DNA of 64,000 nt from Leifsonia sp. SCN 70-46 (lineage in GTDB: Bacteria; Actinomycetota; Actinomycetes; Actinomycetales; Microbacteriaceae): assembly GCA_001725325.1 (NCBI GenBank), contig MEFY01000002.1, forward strand, positions 809,559 through 873,558. The letters run 5' to 3'. Positions 50,333-60,245 of the stretch are shown in pieces. Both the position numbers and the translations under genes were made by a program. Every line of letters starts with the position of its first letter. The first letter of the stretch is position 1. The notes under the pieces were generated by a model that searched no databases, had not been told where the DNA came from, and was given only the letters and a program-made list of their open reading frames with translations.

Positions 50333-51988
50333 CACGGCAGCGCTCGCCGCGGGCATCTCCAGCCCGTGCGCGCCGGGCGTGACGGGCGCGGTCGCGAGGA
50401 TGACCTCGCCAGCGCCGGGGCACGGCACTGTCCGCCCCTCGTCCGCGAAGTTGAGCAGCACGGAGACGCCCGTGCGGTCGAGGCGGAACCAGCGCGCGTC
50501 CTCGTCCCACTCGCACGCGATAGTCGCGAACGACGGGTCGGTGAGGGCGGGCATCCTGCGGCGCAGCGCGATGAGGTCGCGGTAGAGGGCGTGCAGGCGC
50601 GCGTGGTCGCCGACGGCGGGCTCCGACCAGTCGAGCCGTGAGCGCTCGAACGTGGCCGGGTCTTGGGGGTCGGGCACGGATGCCTCGTCCCACCCCATGC
50701 GCGCGAACTCCTCGACCCGGCCGCGCGCCGTCGCGAGGCCGAGCTCGGGCTCCGGGTGCGACGTGAAGAACTGCCACGGCGTGGAGGCGCCCCACTCCTC
50801 GCCCATGAATATCATGGGGGTGAACGGCCCGAGGAGCGTGAGCACGGCCTCGAGCGCGAGGCGGTCGGCGCTCAGCGTCGTCGAGAGGCGGTCGCCCGCA
50901 GCGCGGTTGCCGACCTGGTCGTGATCCTGCGTGAACGTGACGAGGCGCCACGTCGGCATGCTCTCGCGGTCGATGGGCGCACCGTGGTCACGGCCGCGGA
51001 ACGACGAGTACGTTCCGTCGTGGAAGAAGCCGCCCGTCATGACCTTGCCGAGCGCCGCGAGCGAGTCGAAGTCGGCGTAGTAGCCCGCGGTCTCCCCGCT
51101 GAGGGCGACGTGCGCCGCGTGGTGGTAGTCGTCGCTCCACTGCGCGGTGAGGCCGTAGCCGCCCTCCTCGCGCGGCGTGATGAGCCTCGGGTCGTTGAGG
51201 TCGGACTCGGCGATGAGGATGGCGTCGGTGCGTTCGGCCAGCTCCTCGAGGAGGTGCTTCGGGGTGGGGTCGACGAGCGCGTGCACGGCGTCGAGCCGCA
51301 GCCCGTCGACGCCGTAGTCGTCGATCCACATGAGGGCGTTGTCGAGGATGTAGTCGCGCACCTCGCGCCGCGACAGGTCGACGGTGTCGCCCCAGGCGTT
51401 GCGGCTGCCGTCGGTGAGGTACGGCCCGAAGCGCGGCAGGTAGTTGCCGCTCGGGCCGAGGTGGTTGTACACGACGTCCTGGATGACCCCGAGCCCGCGC
51501 GCGTGGCACGCGTCGACGAACCGCTGGTACGCGGCGGGGCCGCCGTAACCCTCATGGACGGTGTACCAGAGCACGCCGTCGTAGCCCCAGTTGTGCGTGC
51601 CGTTGAAGCCGTTGACGGGCAGCAGCTCCACGAGGTCGACGCCCAGGTCGACGAGGTGGTCGAGCCGCCCGGCCGCGGAGTCGAGGGTGCCCTCGGGCGT
51701 GAAGGTTCCCACGTGCAGCTCGTAGATCACGGAGCCCGCGAGCTGCAGCCCCGGTCGCGGCGTGGGCGGCGACGGGGCGTAGGTGCGGGACCGGCCGTGC
51801 ACCCCCTCGGGCTGGCGGCGCGAGCGCGGGTCGGGCAGCTCGTCGCCGTCGACGACGTAGGAGTAGTCGACATCCGGGGCCCACGCGACGTCGGCCGACC
51901 ACCACCCGCCCGACTCGGTCATGGGGATGTCGCGGTCGAGCCGCAGCTCGACGCGCTGCGCCCGCGGGGCCCACACCTCGAAGGTCAT
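50312..51988 (-). CDS. treZ: malto-oligosyltrehalose trehalohydrolase TreZ
   Basis: Releases trehalose from malto-oligosyltrehalose made by TreY, the last step of the TreX-TreY-TreZ route. The 558-residue GH13 enzyme starts with the N-terminal beta domain [16 protein letters not shown], then [16 protein letters not shown]. Active-site blocks are [12 protein letters not shown] (nucleophile Asp), [12 protein letters not shown] (acid Glu) and [12 protein letters not shown]. Typical actinobacterial TreZ has about 570-590 residues, so this one is a little short. It is the last gene of the operon, and its ATG overlaps the treY stop by ATGA. The 3' end overlaps a small convergent gene. Confidence 0.96.
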   Translation of the reverse strand: MTFEVWAPRAQRVELRLDRDIPMTESGGWWSADVAWAPDVDYSYVVDGDELPDPRSRRQPEGVHGRSRTYAPSPPTPRPGLQLAGSVIYELHVGTFTPEGTLDSAAGRLDHLVDLGVDLVELLPVNGFNGTHNWGYDGVLWYTVHEGYGGPAAYQRFVDACHARGLGVIQDVVYNHLGPSGNYLPRFGPYLTDGSRNAWGDTVDLSRREVRDYILDNALMWIDDYGVDGLRLDAVHALVDPTPKHLLEELAERTDAILIAESDLNDPRLITPREEGGYGLTAQWSDDYHHAAHVALSGETAGYYADFDSLAALGKVMTGGFFHDGTYSSFRGRDHGAPIDRESMPTWRLVTFTQDHDQVGNRAAGDRLSTTLSADRLALEAVLTLLGPFTPMIFMGEEWGASTPWQFFTSHPEPELGLATARGRVEEFARMGWDEASVPDPQDPATFERSRLDWSEPAVGDHARLHALYRDLIALRRRMPALTDPSFATIACEWDEDARWFRLDRTGVSVLLNFADEGRTVPCPGAGEVILATAPVTPGAHGLEMPAASAAVLRRGAV

Positions 51989-54245
51989 GGCGCGAGCAGG
52001 GCCACGGGGTAGCGGGTGAGCACGTCGGCGAGCCGCAGCTCGCCGCCCTCGTACGCCGAGCCCGTGAGGATGTCGACGACCGGACGCTGGGGCAGCAGCA
52101 CGACCGTGTCGCCCCACCCGCCGCGCGCGGCGAGCCCGACCGGCAGGCGCGTCGCGAGCGTCACGGCGCCGCCGCGGTCGAACGCGATGACGTGCTCCGC
52201 GGCCTCGCCGAACGCCGCGAGGGCCGTGTAGCGCGTGAAGAGCTCCGGATGGTCACGGCGCAGCCGTAGCGCGCGCGACGTGACGAGGAGCTTGGCGGCC
52301 CCCGTCGCGTCGACGGGCGGGTGGGCGCCCTCGTCGACGGCCGCGAGGTACATCCGCCGCACGTCGAAGTCGACGGTGCGCCGGTTGTCGGGGTCGACGA
52401 GCGAGTCCTCCCACAGCTCGCTGCCCTGGTAGACGTCGGGCACGCCCGGCGCCGTGAGCTGGATGAGCTTGGCCGCGAGGCCGTTCGACCAGCCGGGCTC
52501 CCGCACGAGGTCGACGATGCGCCCGACCTCGGCGGCCACGGCGGGGTTGTCGAAGGCGGCGTCGACGAGCGCGTGCATCCTCGTCTCGAAGGCGTCGTCG
52601 GGCGCCGCCCAGCCCGTCGACGTGCCGGCCTCGCGCGCCGCCTTCTCCGCGTACGCGTGCAGGCGCTCGCGCGACGCGGGCCACGCGCCCACGATCGACT
52701 CCCACAGCAGGTTCTCGAACGGGCCGTCGTCGAGCGGGGCGAGGGCGCGCAGGTGCCCGAGCGTCGCCCGCCACTCGTCCGGCAGCTCGGAGAGCACGTC
52801 GATGCGCGCGCGCACGTCCTCCCCGCGCTTGGTGTCGTGGGTGCTGAGGGTCGTGAGCGACGCCGGGAACGCCGCGTGCCGCGCCTCCTGCCGCGCATGG
52901 AACTCGTCGGGCGTGATCGAGAACTCCGCCGGGTCGCCGCCCACCTCGGTGAGCGAGGCGAGCCGCGAGTAGCGGTAGAAGGCCGTGTCCTCCACGCCCT
53001 TGGCCATGACCATGCCCGTGGTCTGCTGCAGGCGCTGAGCCGCGGGGTGCCCGGGATCGCTCAGCACGGGCAGCAGCGCGTCGAGCACGGGGATGAGGTC
53101 GGGCCGCCGCCGCGCGGCGTCGGAGGCCGCGGCGTCGAGGTGCTCGACGCCGTAGGGCAGGTAGGAGCGGTAGACGGGGAAGCACGCGGTGAGCTCGGCG
53201 ATGGCGTCGGCCGCGCCGTCGAGGGGCACCAGCCGCGCGATGCGCAGGATCTCCGAGCGCAGGATGCCGTCGGCGATGCCGCGCCGGGTGTCGTGGATGA
53301 GGTCCGCCCAGCGGGGCGCGTCCTCGCCGTCGTGCAGGGAGTCCTCGAGGCGGTCGAGCCGCGTGCGGGCCCGCGGGTCGACGAGCACGCGGTCGATGTC
53401 GCCGAGAGCGTCGTAGCCGGTCGTCCCTGCGGCCTGCCAGTGGGCGGGCATCCTCTCGTCGCCCTCGAGGATCTTCTCGACGAGCACGTACGCCGACCCG
53501 GTCGCGCGCGCGAGGTCGTCGAGGTAGCCGCCCGGGTCGAGCAGGCCGTCGGGATGGTCGACGCGCAGGCCGTCGACGAGGCCCTCGCGGAACCAGCGCG
53601 CGATCTCCGCGTGCGACTCCTCGAACACCCACGGCAGCTCGACGCGGATCGCGGCGAGCGAGTTGATCGCGAAGAACCGGCGGTAGCTGAGCTCGGCATC
53701 GGCGCGGCGCCAGTCGACGAGCTCGTAGTGCTGGAGGGAGTGGACCTCGTCGGGATCGTCCGAGAGGGTGCCCTCGGCGACGGGGAACCGGAGGCCGAAG
53801 TAGTCGAGCTGGCCGTCCTGGATCGTGAGGGTGGTGTCGTCGCCCAGCACGGGGATGCGCAGGCGCGGCGCGAACTCCCAGTCGATGTCGAACGCCTCGG
53901 CGTAGCGCGACCCGCGCCCGCGCAGCAGCACGTCCCACCACCACGCGTTGTGGGCGGGGGTCGCGACGCCCACGTGGTTGGGGACGATGTCGACGAGCAC
54001 GCCCATGCCGTGCGCGCGTGCGGCCGCGGAGAGCGCGTCGAGTCCCGCCGCACCGCCGCGCGACTCGTCGATGCGCGAATGGTCGACGACGTCGTAGCCG
54101 TGGTCGGAACCCTCCTCGGCCTGCAGCAGGGGCGAGAGGTAGACCCAGTCGACGCCGAGGTCGTGCAGGTAGTCGACGACGCCGGTGGCGGCGTGCAGGT
54201 CGAAGCCCGCGCGCACCTGCAGCCGGTACGTCGAGATCGGATCCG

Positions 54246-54249
<4 letters not shown>
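51985..54249 (-). CDS. treY: malto-oligosyltrehalose synthase TreY
   Basis: Converts the reducing-end alpha-1,4 bond of maltodextrins into an alpha,alpha-1,1 bond, giving malto-oligosyltrehalose. The 754-residue GH13 protein has [53 protein letters not shown] at the start, and the family insert with [37 protein letters not shown] holds the nucleophile, [13 protein letters not shown] the acid, and [16 protein letters not shown] the third Asp. Length is normal. The GTG at 54249 is in the GTGA that ends treX, and the stop overlaps the treZ ATG, so all three proteins are coupled. Confidence 0.96.
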
Positions 54250-56353
<2,104 letters not shown>

Positions 56354-56354
<1 letters not shown>

Positions 56355-56572
56355 TAGACCGTGGCGAACGACAGGGTTGCCGTCGAGAGCGACCCGAAGC
56401 TGCGCACGGGGCCGGGGGTGAGCACGGAGATGACCTCGTACTCGAACTCGTGGCGCTCGATGAAGCCGATGACCGAGCGGGAGTCGGTCGGGGGCATGCG
56501 GCGGTCGCACACGCGCCATTCGCTGCCCGAGATCAGGTCGAGGCGGATGTCGTCAACGGTCAGTGGTGGCAT
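56354..56572 (-). CDS. small conserved protein upstream of treX
   Basis: A 72-residue protein, MPPLTVDDIRLDLISGSEWR at the start and later VIGFIERHEFEYEVISVLTPG, with a hydrophobic end. No membrane helix or signal. It looks like a small mixed fold that I cannot name. The ATG at 56572 is six bases after a minus-strand TACCAT (56584-56579), so a leaderless promoter probably drives this gene and the trehalose operon behind it. Its TAG shares one base with the treX GTG, implying coupled translation. A role in trehalose metabolism or stress response is only suggested by location. Confidence 0.75.
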
Positions 56573-56620
56573 GGTCCGATGGTAGGCACGTCGGGCCGCC
56601 CGGCGCTGGCCCTTGCGCGC

Positions 56621-57160
56621 TCACGTGCGGCGCGCTAGCTCCCGCGAGAGCCACAGGTCGTAGCGCTGCCACGGGTCGTCCACTCCCGCCGCGAGCTCGG
56701 CGATGTGCTCGAGCAGTTCGTCGTGCACGGCGAACCACTCCGTGCGCGGGAAGCGGTGGGCGGCGAACTGCGCGTGGCGGCGCTGCTCGAGGCTGCGGTC
56801 CCCGCGCTCGAACGCGAGCACCTCGTCGAAGTGCAGGGCCGCGAGGCGTCCGCGCGGCGTCGCCGAGGTGCCGATCTTGATGCGCTCGCGCTGGCGCACG
56901 TAGTAGACGACGTCGACGCGCACGACCTCGTCGGGCACCTCGCCCGCCCGCCACTCGCACCGTGCGCAGATCCAGCCGGACGGGAACCGCAGCCCCGTGC
57001 GAGAGCCGCACGCCGCGCACGGCGCCGGCAGGAGGTCGACGACGCCGGACTCCTCGGCCACCCAGTCGTGCGCGGCGACGAGGTGCGCGGCGCACAGGGC
57101 CACGGGCGCGGCCGGGTCGGCGAGCCCGCCGCAGCCCGCTATCGAACACCCCTGCGCCAT
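56621..57160 (-). CDS. T5orf172/MUG113 (GIY-YIG-like) protein with zinc ribbon
   Basis: A 179-residue protein. The N-terminal part has Cys-rich clusters, CSIAGCGGL near residue 5 and CAACGSRTGLRFPSGWICARCEW near 47-69, which probably bind zinc. The C-terminal half (about 85-155) shows VYYVRQRERIKIGTSATPRGRLAAL, then LEQRRHAQFAAHRFPRTEWF. These are the marks of the T5orf172/Mug113 domain, related to GIY-YIG nucleases (here YYVR...KIGTS, Arg, Glu and a closing Trp). Such domains occur in phage and mobile-element proteins and some defence systems, but also as housekeeping-like genes in Actinobacteria. The ATG follows TAGTGT (57172-57167) by six bases. Confidence 0.82.
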   Translation of the reverse strand: MAQGCSIAGCGGLADPAAPVALCAAHLVAAHDWVAEESGVVDLLPAPCAACGSRTGLRFPSGWICARCEWRAGEVPDEVVRVDVVYYVRQRERIKIGTSATPRGRLAALHFDEVLAFERGDRSLEQRRHAQFAAHRFPRTEWFAVHDELLEHIAELAAGVDDPWQRYDLWLSRELARRT

Positions 57161-57231
57161 GCGCCAACACTACGGTCGAGGGCCGACGCAAGGGGTAGGT
57201 GGGCGAGGATGCCGGTCCTTAAACTCGAAAC

Positions 57232-57663
57232 ATGGACACAGCCGCGCCCAGCACCATCTCGGACCAGACGATCCTCACCGGGGAGACCTCCGGCACCGTC
57301 ACGGTGCTCGACGGCGGAACCCTCGTGATCGACGGCAGCCATGACGGCACCGTCGTGCTCGAGGGCGGTGGCGCCCTCTTCGTGCGCGGGGTGCTCAACG
57401 GCGCGCTCGAGGTCGGCAGCCTCTCGACGGCGACGATCTCGGGCGACGTGAGCGGCAAGATCGACATCCGCATCGCGGGCACGATCGTCGTGGAGGGCGA
57501 GGGGCGCGTTGCCGGTCCCGTCGCGAACTACGGCTCGTTCACGAACCGCGGTCTGCGCAGCGGGCCCGTCGTGGGCCGCGAGCCGGACGACCAGGACGGC
57601 GCCGTGAACGCCGAGCCGGTGCATCCCGGCATCTACAACTACACCCTGCCGCCGCGCGGCTAG
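57232..57663 (+). CDS. beta-repeat protein, bactofilin/polymer-forming-like
   Basis: A 143-residue protein made of short Gly-rich beta-strand repeats: TGTVTVLDGGTLVIDG-type segments follow one another (VTVLDGGTLVID, VVLEGGGALFVRG, EVGSLSTATISGDVSG, IRIAGTIVVEGEG). This resembles the right-handed beta-solenoid of bactofilins and polymer-forming cytoskeletal proteins, but no clear family motif is complete. No signal peptide. The C-terminal 40 residues are polar and end HPGIYNYTLPPRG. The ATG follows TAAACT (57220-57225) by six bases, suggesting a leaderless transcript. Function unknown; palindromic repeats B1 and B2 lie downstream. Confidence 0.78.
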   Translation: MDTAAPSTISDQTILTGETSGTVTVLDGGTLVIDGSHDGTVVLEGGGALFVRGVLNGALEVGSLSTATISGDVSGKIDIRIAGTIVVEGEGRVAGPVANYGSFTNRGLRSGPVVGREPDDQDGAVNAEPVHPGIYNYTLPPRG

Positions 57664-57694
57664 GGGCACCCCCGCGCCCCCTCCCGACCCCCGC

Positions 57695-57756
57695 GTGTCT
57701 CGCAAAGTGACAGGTGTAGCGCACATTTCCGCGACTCTGGTCACTGTGCGAGACAC
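57695..57756. repeat. palindromic element B, copy 1
   Basis: Arms GTGTCTCGCAAAGTGAC (57695-57711) and GTCACTGTGCGAGACAC (57740-57756) pair over 17 positions with one mismatch. The interior contains TGTAGCGCACATTTCCGCGACT. It lies between convergent genes. Confidence 0.85.
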
Positions 57757-57810
57757 GAGCGGGGTGACGGGCGGGGGTGCCGCGCGGGCGGGCGCGGATC
57801 CCTCGCGGGA

Positions 57811-57870
57811 GCCTCGCAAAGTGACATATGTAGCGCACATTTCCGCGACTTTCGTCACTGTGCGAGACAC
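57811..57870. repeat. palindromic element B, copy 2
   Basis: Same orientation as copy 1, 116 bases downstream. Arms CTCGCAAAGTGAC (57813-57825) and GTCACTGTGCGAG (57854-57866). The interior TGTAGCGCACATTTCCGCGACT is kept exactly, while positions next to the arms differ (ACATA against AGG). Both copies are followed by GAGACACGAGCG. Confidence 0.85.
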
Positions 57871-57926
57871 GAGCGTGACGCGCGACACGAGCGGGCCGCG
57901 CGTGCCGCGGGCGGCCGCCCGCCGCG

Positions 57927-58220
57927 CTAGTCGGCGGTCGGCTCGGGCTCGATGCGGAGTCCGCCCGGAGTGTTCGCCGAGTCGATGAGCTGGTCGAGCC
58001 ACGCGCGGTTGATCTCCTGGCGGCCCTGGTCGAAACGGAACTGGAGCGTCGCGTTGGTGCCCACCCAGATCGTGGTGCGCCCGCCCTTGTCACGGTCGAG
58101 GGAGATGGCGAAGCTCTCGTTGCGGCGCAGCTTGGCGAGGGTGACGACCTCGACGTGGGCGAGGGTGCGGTCGTCGAGCTCGAAGGTCTCCGGGGGAGTC
58201 CCGTACAGCAGCTGGCCCAT
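57927..58220 (-). CDS. DUF7882 family protein
   Basis: A 97-residue protein, MGQLLYGTPPETFELDDRTL, then AHVEVVTLAKLRRNESFAISLD, RTTIWVGTNATLQFRFDQG and DSANTPGGLRIEPEP. It aligns along its whole length with the protein at 61652, so the window holds two paralogues. In Microbacteriaceae these proteins are often mislabelled as an ATP-dependent DNA ligase; they lack any ligase motif and function is unknown. The pattern GR(T/S)xIW followed by a predicted beta-strand is the most conserved part. It is convergent with the beta-repeat protein across the B repeats. Confidence 0.87.
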   Translation of the reverse strand: MGQLLYGTPPETFELDDRTLAHVEVVTLAKLRRNESFAISLDRDKGGRTTIWVGTNATLQFRFDQGRQEINRAWLDQLIDSANTPGGLRIEPEPTAD

Positions 58221-58257
58221 GTAGTCGTCTTTCCAGTGGGGGTGTCAAGATGTGTCT

Positions 58258-58521
58258 ATGGCGATTGTAAACAGGCTGACGGTCGACGGCCGCGACTACT
58301 TCCTGCCCGAGCCCGTCACGGAGCTCAAGGGCAAGATCCTCGAGGCGATCAAGGCGGGCGGCGGCTACGTGAACATCCCGCCGCTGCGGTCGGGCCCCGG
58401 CATCGACATCCTGTTCTCCCCGGGCATGCCCGTCGTGTGGACGCAGATCGACGTGGGCGGCGACGGCGACGCGGTGGCCGCCGTGGGCGAGCCCGCGACC
58501 GACGACTTCGACGGGCTCTAG
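58258..58521 (+). CDS. small hypothetical protein
   Basis: An 87-residue protein, AIVNRLTVDGRDYFLPEPVTEL, followed by KGKILEAIKAGGGYVNIPPLRSGPGIDILFSPGMPVVWTQID and an acidic end. The fold is unknown to me. The ATG at 58258 is chosen; an in-frame GTG two codons earlier is also possible. It is divergent from the DUF7882 gene (37 bases between) and its stop shares CTAG (58518-58521) with the EAL gene on the other strand. Coding is supported by these tight neighbours and by length. Confidence 0.78.
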   Translation: MAIVNRLTVDGRDYFLPEPVTELKGKILEAIKAGGGYVNIPPLRSGPGIDILFSPGMPVVWTQIDVGGDGDAVAAVGEPATDDFDGL

Positions 58522-59279
58522 GCCGTCAGGAGGCTCTCGAGCTCCGCGAGCGGCATGGGCATCGCGAGCAGGAAGCCCTGGGCGCGCTCGCAGCCGAGCT
58601 CGCGCACGAGCGCGAGCTGCTCGTCGGTCTCGATGCCCTCGGCCACGACGCGCAGGCCCCGCCAGTGGGCGAGCTCGACGATCGCGGTCATGAGCGCGAG
58701 GGACTGCACCGAGCCGTCTTGCACGAGGCTGCGGTCGATCTTGAGCTCGGTCGCGGGGATGCGCTCGAGCTGCTGCAGCGACGAGTAGCCGATGCCGTAG
58801 TCGTCGATCGAGATGCCGAGCCCGCGCTGGCGCAGCTCGTCGAGCCGGATCGCGATCGACGGGGTGTCGAGGATGGGGTAGCTCTCGGTGATCTCGATCG
58901 TGATCGCATTGGCGGGCAGGCCCACGCGGCCGAGGTCGCGGTCGAGCAGGTCGAAGAACGCGAGGGTCGTGAGCTGGTTCGCCGAGACGTTGACGGAGAC
59001 CTCGAGGGCGATGCCGCGCTCGTTCCAGCTCGTGACCGCCGCGAGCACCTGCTCGATCATGTGGCGGCCGAGGGTGTGGATGAGAGCCTGGTCCTCCGCG
59101 ATGGGGATGAAGACGCCGGGCGCGATGAGGCCGAGCTCGGGGTGGTTCCACCGCGCGAGGGCCTCAGCCGCGACGATCCTGCCCGTGGCGAGGTCGAACT
59201 GGGGCTGGTAGTGCGCGACGATCTCCCCGCGCTCGCACGCGCCGTGGAGGTCGTGGACGAGGCGCTCCTCACCGACCAA
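58518..59279 (-). CDS. stand-alone EAL-domain c-di-GMP phosphodiesterase
   Basis: A 253-residue protein consisting of one EAL domain. It begins close to the domain start (GEIVAHYQPQFDLATGRIVAAEALARWNHPE, where the signature reads EAL). It keeps SVNVSANQL (metal Asn), IEITES (Glu), ISIDDYGIGYSSLQQL (Asp-Asp loop), LKIDRSLV (Lys) and VAEGIETDEQL (Glu). All catalytic residues are present, so it should break c-di-GMP to pGpG. The start must be TTG at 59279 or later, since an in-frame TGA lies two codons before it. No sensor domain is present in this reading. It lies divergent to the RsbQ-like/GGDEF pair and may counteract it. Confidence 0.9.
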   Translation of the reverse strand: MVGEERLVHDLHGACERGEIVAHYQPQFDLATGRIVAAEALARWNHPELGLIAPGVFIPIAEDQALIHTLGRHMIEQVLAAVTSWNERGIALEVSVNVSANQLTTLAFFDLLDRDLGRVGLPANAITIEITESYPILDTPSIAIRLDELRQRGLGISIDDYGIGYSSLQQLERIPATELKIDRSLVQDGSVQSLALMTAIVELAHWRGLRVVAEGIETDEQLALVRELGCERAQGFLLAMPMPLAELESLLTA

Positions 59280-59352
59280 GAGGTATCACCGCCCCGTTCT
59301 CGTGTTGCATGTACCTAGTACACGCGTTTGGCAACCCCGAAATCTACCGTGC

Positions 59353-59380
59353 TTGATTTTGGGCCGATCACACTTATACT
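59353..59380 (+). promoter_or_regulatory. near-consensus promoter of the rsbQ-like gene
   Basis: -35 TTGATT (59353-59358) and -10 TATACT (59375-59380) with a 16-bp spacer, followed by an untranslated region of about 50 bases to the GTG at 59436. The AT-richness contrasts with surrounding GC-rich DNA. TGTACCTAGTACA, a palindrome with 5-bp arms, lies upstream near 59310. Confidence 0.7.
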
Positions 59381-59435
59381 CCGGTCAGGCTTCGAACCCC
59401 CCTCGACGCCCCGCTCTTCTGGATTGGTAGAACCC

Positions 59436-60245
59436 GTGACGACGACACCCGCCGCCACCGTGCTGACACGCAACAACGTGCACGTGTCCGGGAAGCCGGA
59501 CGGCCGGGCGATCATGTTCTCGCACGGGTTCGGCTGCGCGCAGGAGGTGTGGAGCCGGGTCGCCCCGCACTTCGAGGCCGACCACCGGGTGATCCTCTTC
59601 GACCACGTCGGCTCGGGCGGGTCCGACCTCTCGGCGTACGACCGCGGCAAGTACGACTCGCTGCACGGCGCCGCCGACGACATCCTCGAGATCCTCGAGG
59701 CGCTCGACGTGACCGACGTCGTCTTCGTGGGCCACTCGGTGAGCGCCATGATGGGCGTGCTCGCCTCGGTGCACGATCCCTCGCGGTTCGGCAAGCTCAT
59801 CCTCGTCGGCCCGTCGCCGCGGTACATCGACCAGGGCGACTACACGGGCGGGTTCAGCGCCGCCGACATCGACGGCCTCCTCAACTCGCTCGACGCCAAC
59901 TACCTCGCGTGGTCGGCGACGATGGCTCCCGTCATCACGGGCAACCCCGACCGGCCGGAGGTGGGCGAGGAGCTCACGGGCCTGTTCTGCGCGACCGATC
60001 CCGTGATCGCCGGGCACTTCGCGCGCGTGACCTTCCTCTCCGACAACCGCGCCGACCTCGAGGCCGTCACGGTGCCGACGGTCGTGCTGCAGTGCAGCGA
60101 GGATGTCATCGCCCCCGACGTCGTGGGCGACTACGTGCACGAGCACATCCCCGGCAGCACCCTCGTGCGGCTGTCGGCCAAGGGCCACGTGCCGAGCCTC
60201 TCCGACCCCGACGAGCTCGTCGCGGTCATCCGGGCGCAGCTGTGA
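59436..60245 (+). CDS. RsbQ-like alpha/beta hydrolase
   Basis: A 269-residue hydrolase of the RsbQ/KAI2 (DAD2) group. The catalytic triad is Ser101 in FVGHSVSAMMG, Asp223 in LQCSEDVIAP and His251 in AKGHVPSLSDP; the SMHGFG-type oxyanion loop reads FSHGFGCAQEVW, and DRPEVGEELTGLFCATDPVIAGHFAR matches RsbQ closely. In Bacillus, RsbQ works with the PAS-containing phosphatase RsbP to activate SigB under energy stress, while plant KAI2/D14 relatives are hormone receptors. Here its stop overlaps the GTG of a PAS-GAF-GGDEF gene, so it probably supplies the signal to that cyclase. The GTG at 59436 gives the typical length. Confidence 0.92.
   Translation: MTTTPAATVLTRNNVHVSGKPDGRAIMFSHGFGCAQEVWSRVAPHFEADHRVILFDHVGSGGSDLSAYDRGKYDSLHGAADDILEILEALDVTDVVFVGHSVSAMMGVLASVHDPSRFGKLILVGPSPRYIDQGDYTGGFSAADIDGLLNSLDANYLAWSATMAPVITGNPDRPEVGEELTGLFCATDPVIAGHFARVTFLSDNRADLEAVTVPTVVLQCSEDVIAPDVVGDYVHEHIPGSTLVRLSAKGHVPSLSDPDELVAVIRAQL

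Noticed and set aside
57695-57988. A short plus-strand protein with two VAHISATxVTVRDTS segments
   Set aside because: The repeated peptide is just the translation of palindromic elements B1 and B2; both strands give similar frames.
57927-58220. ATP-dependent DNA ligase
   Set aside because: The family is often labelled so, but at 97 residues it has no adenylation Lys motif or nucleotidyltransferase fold.
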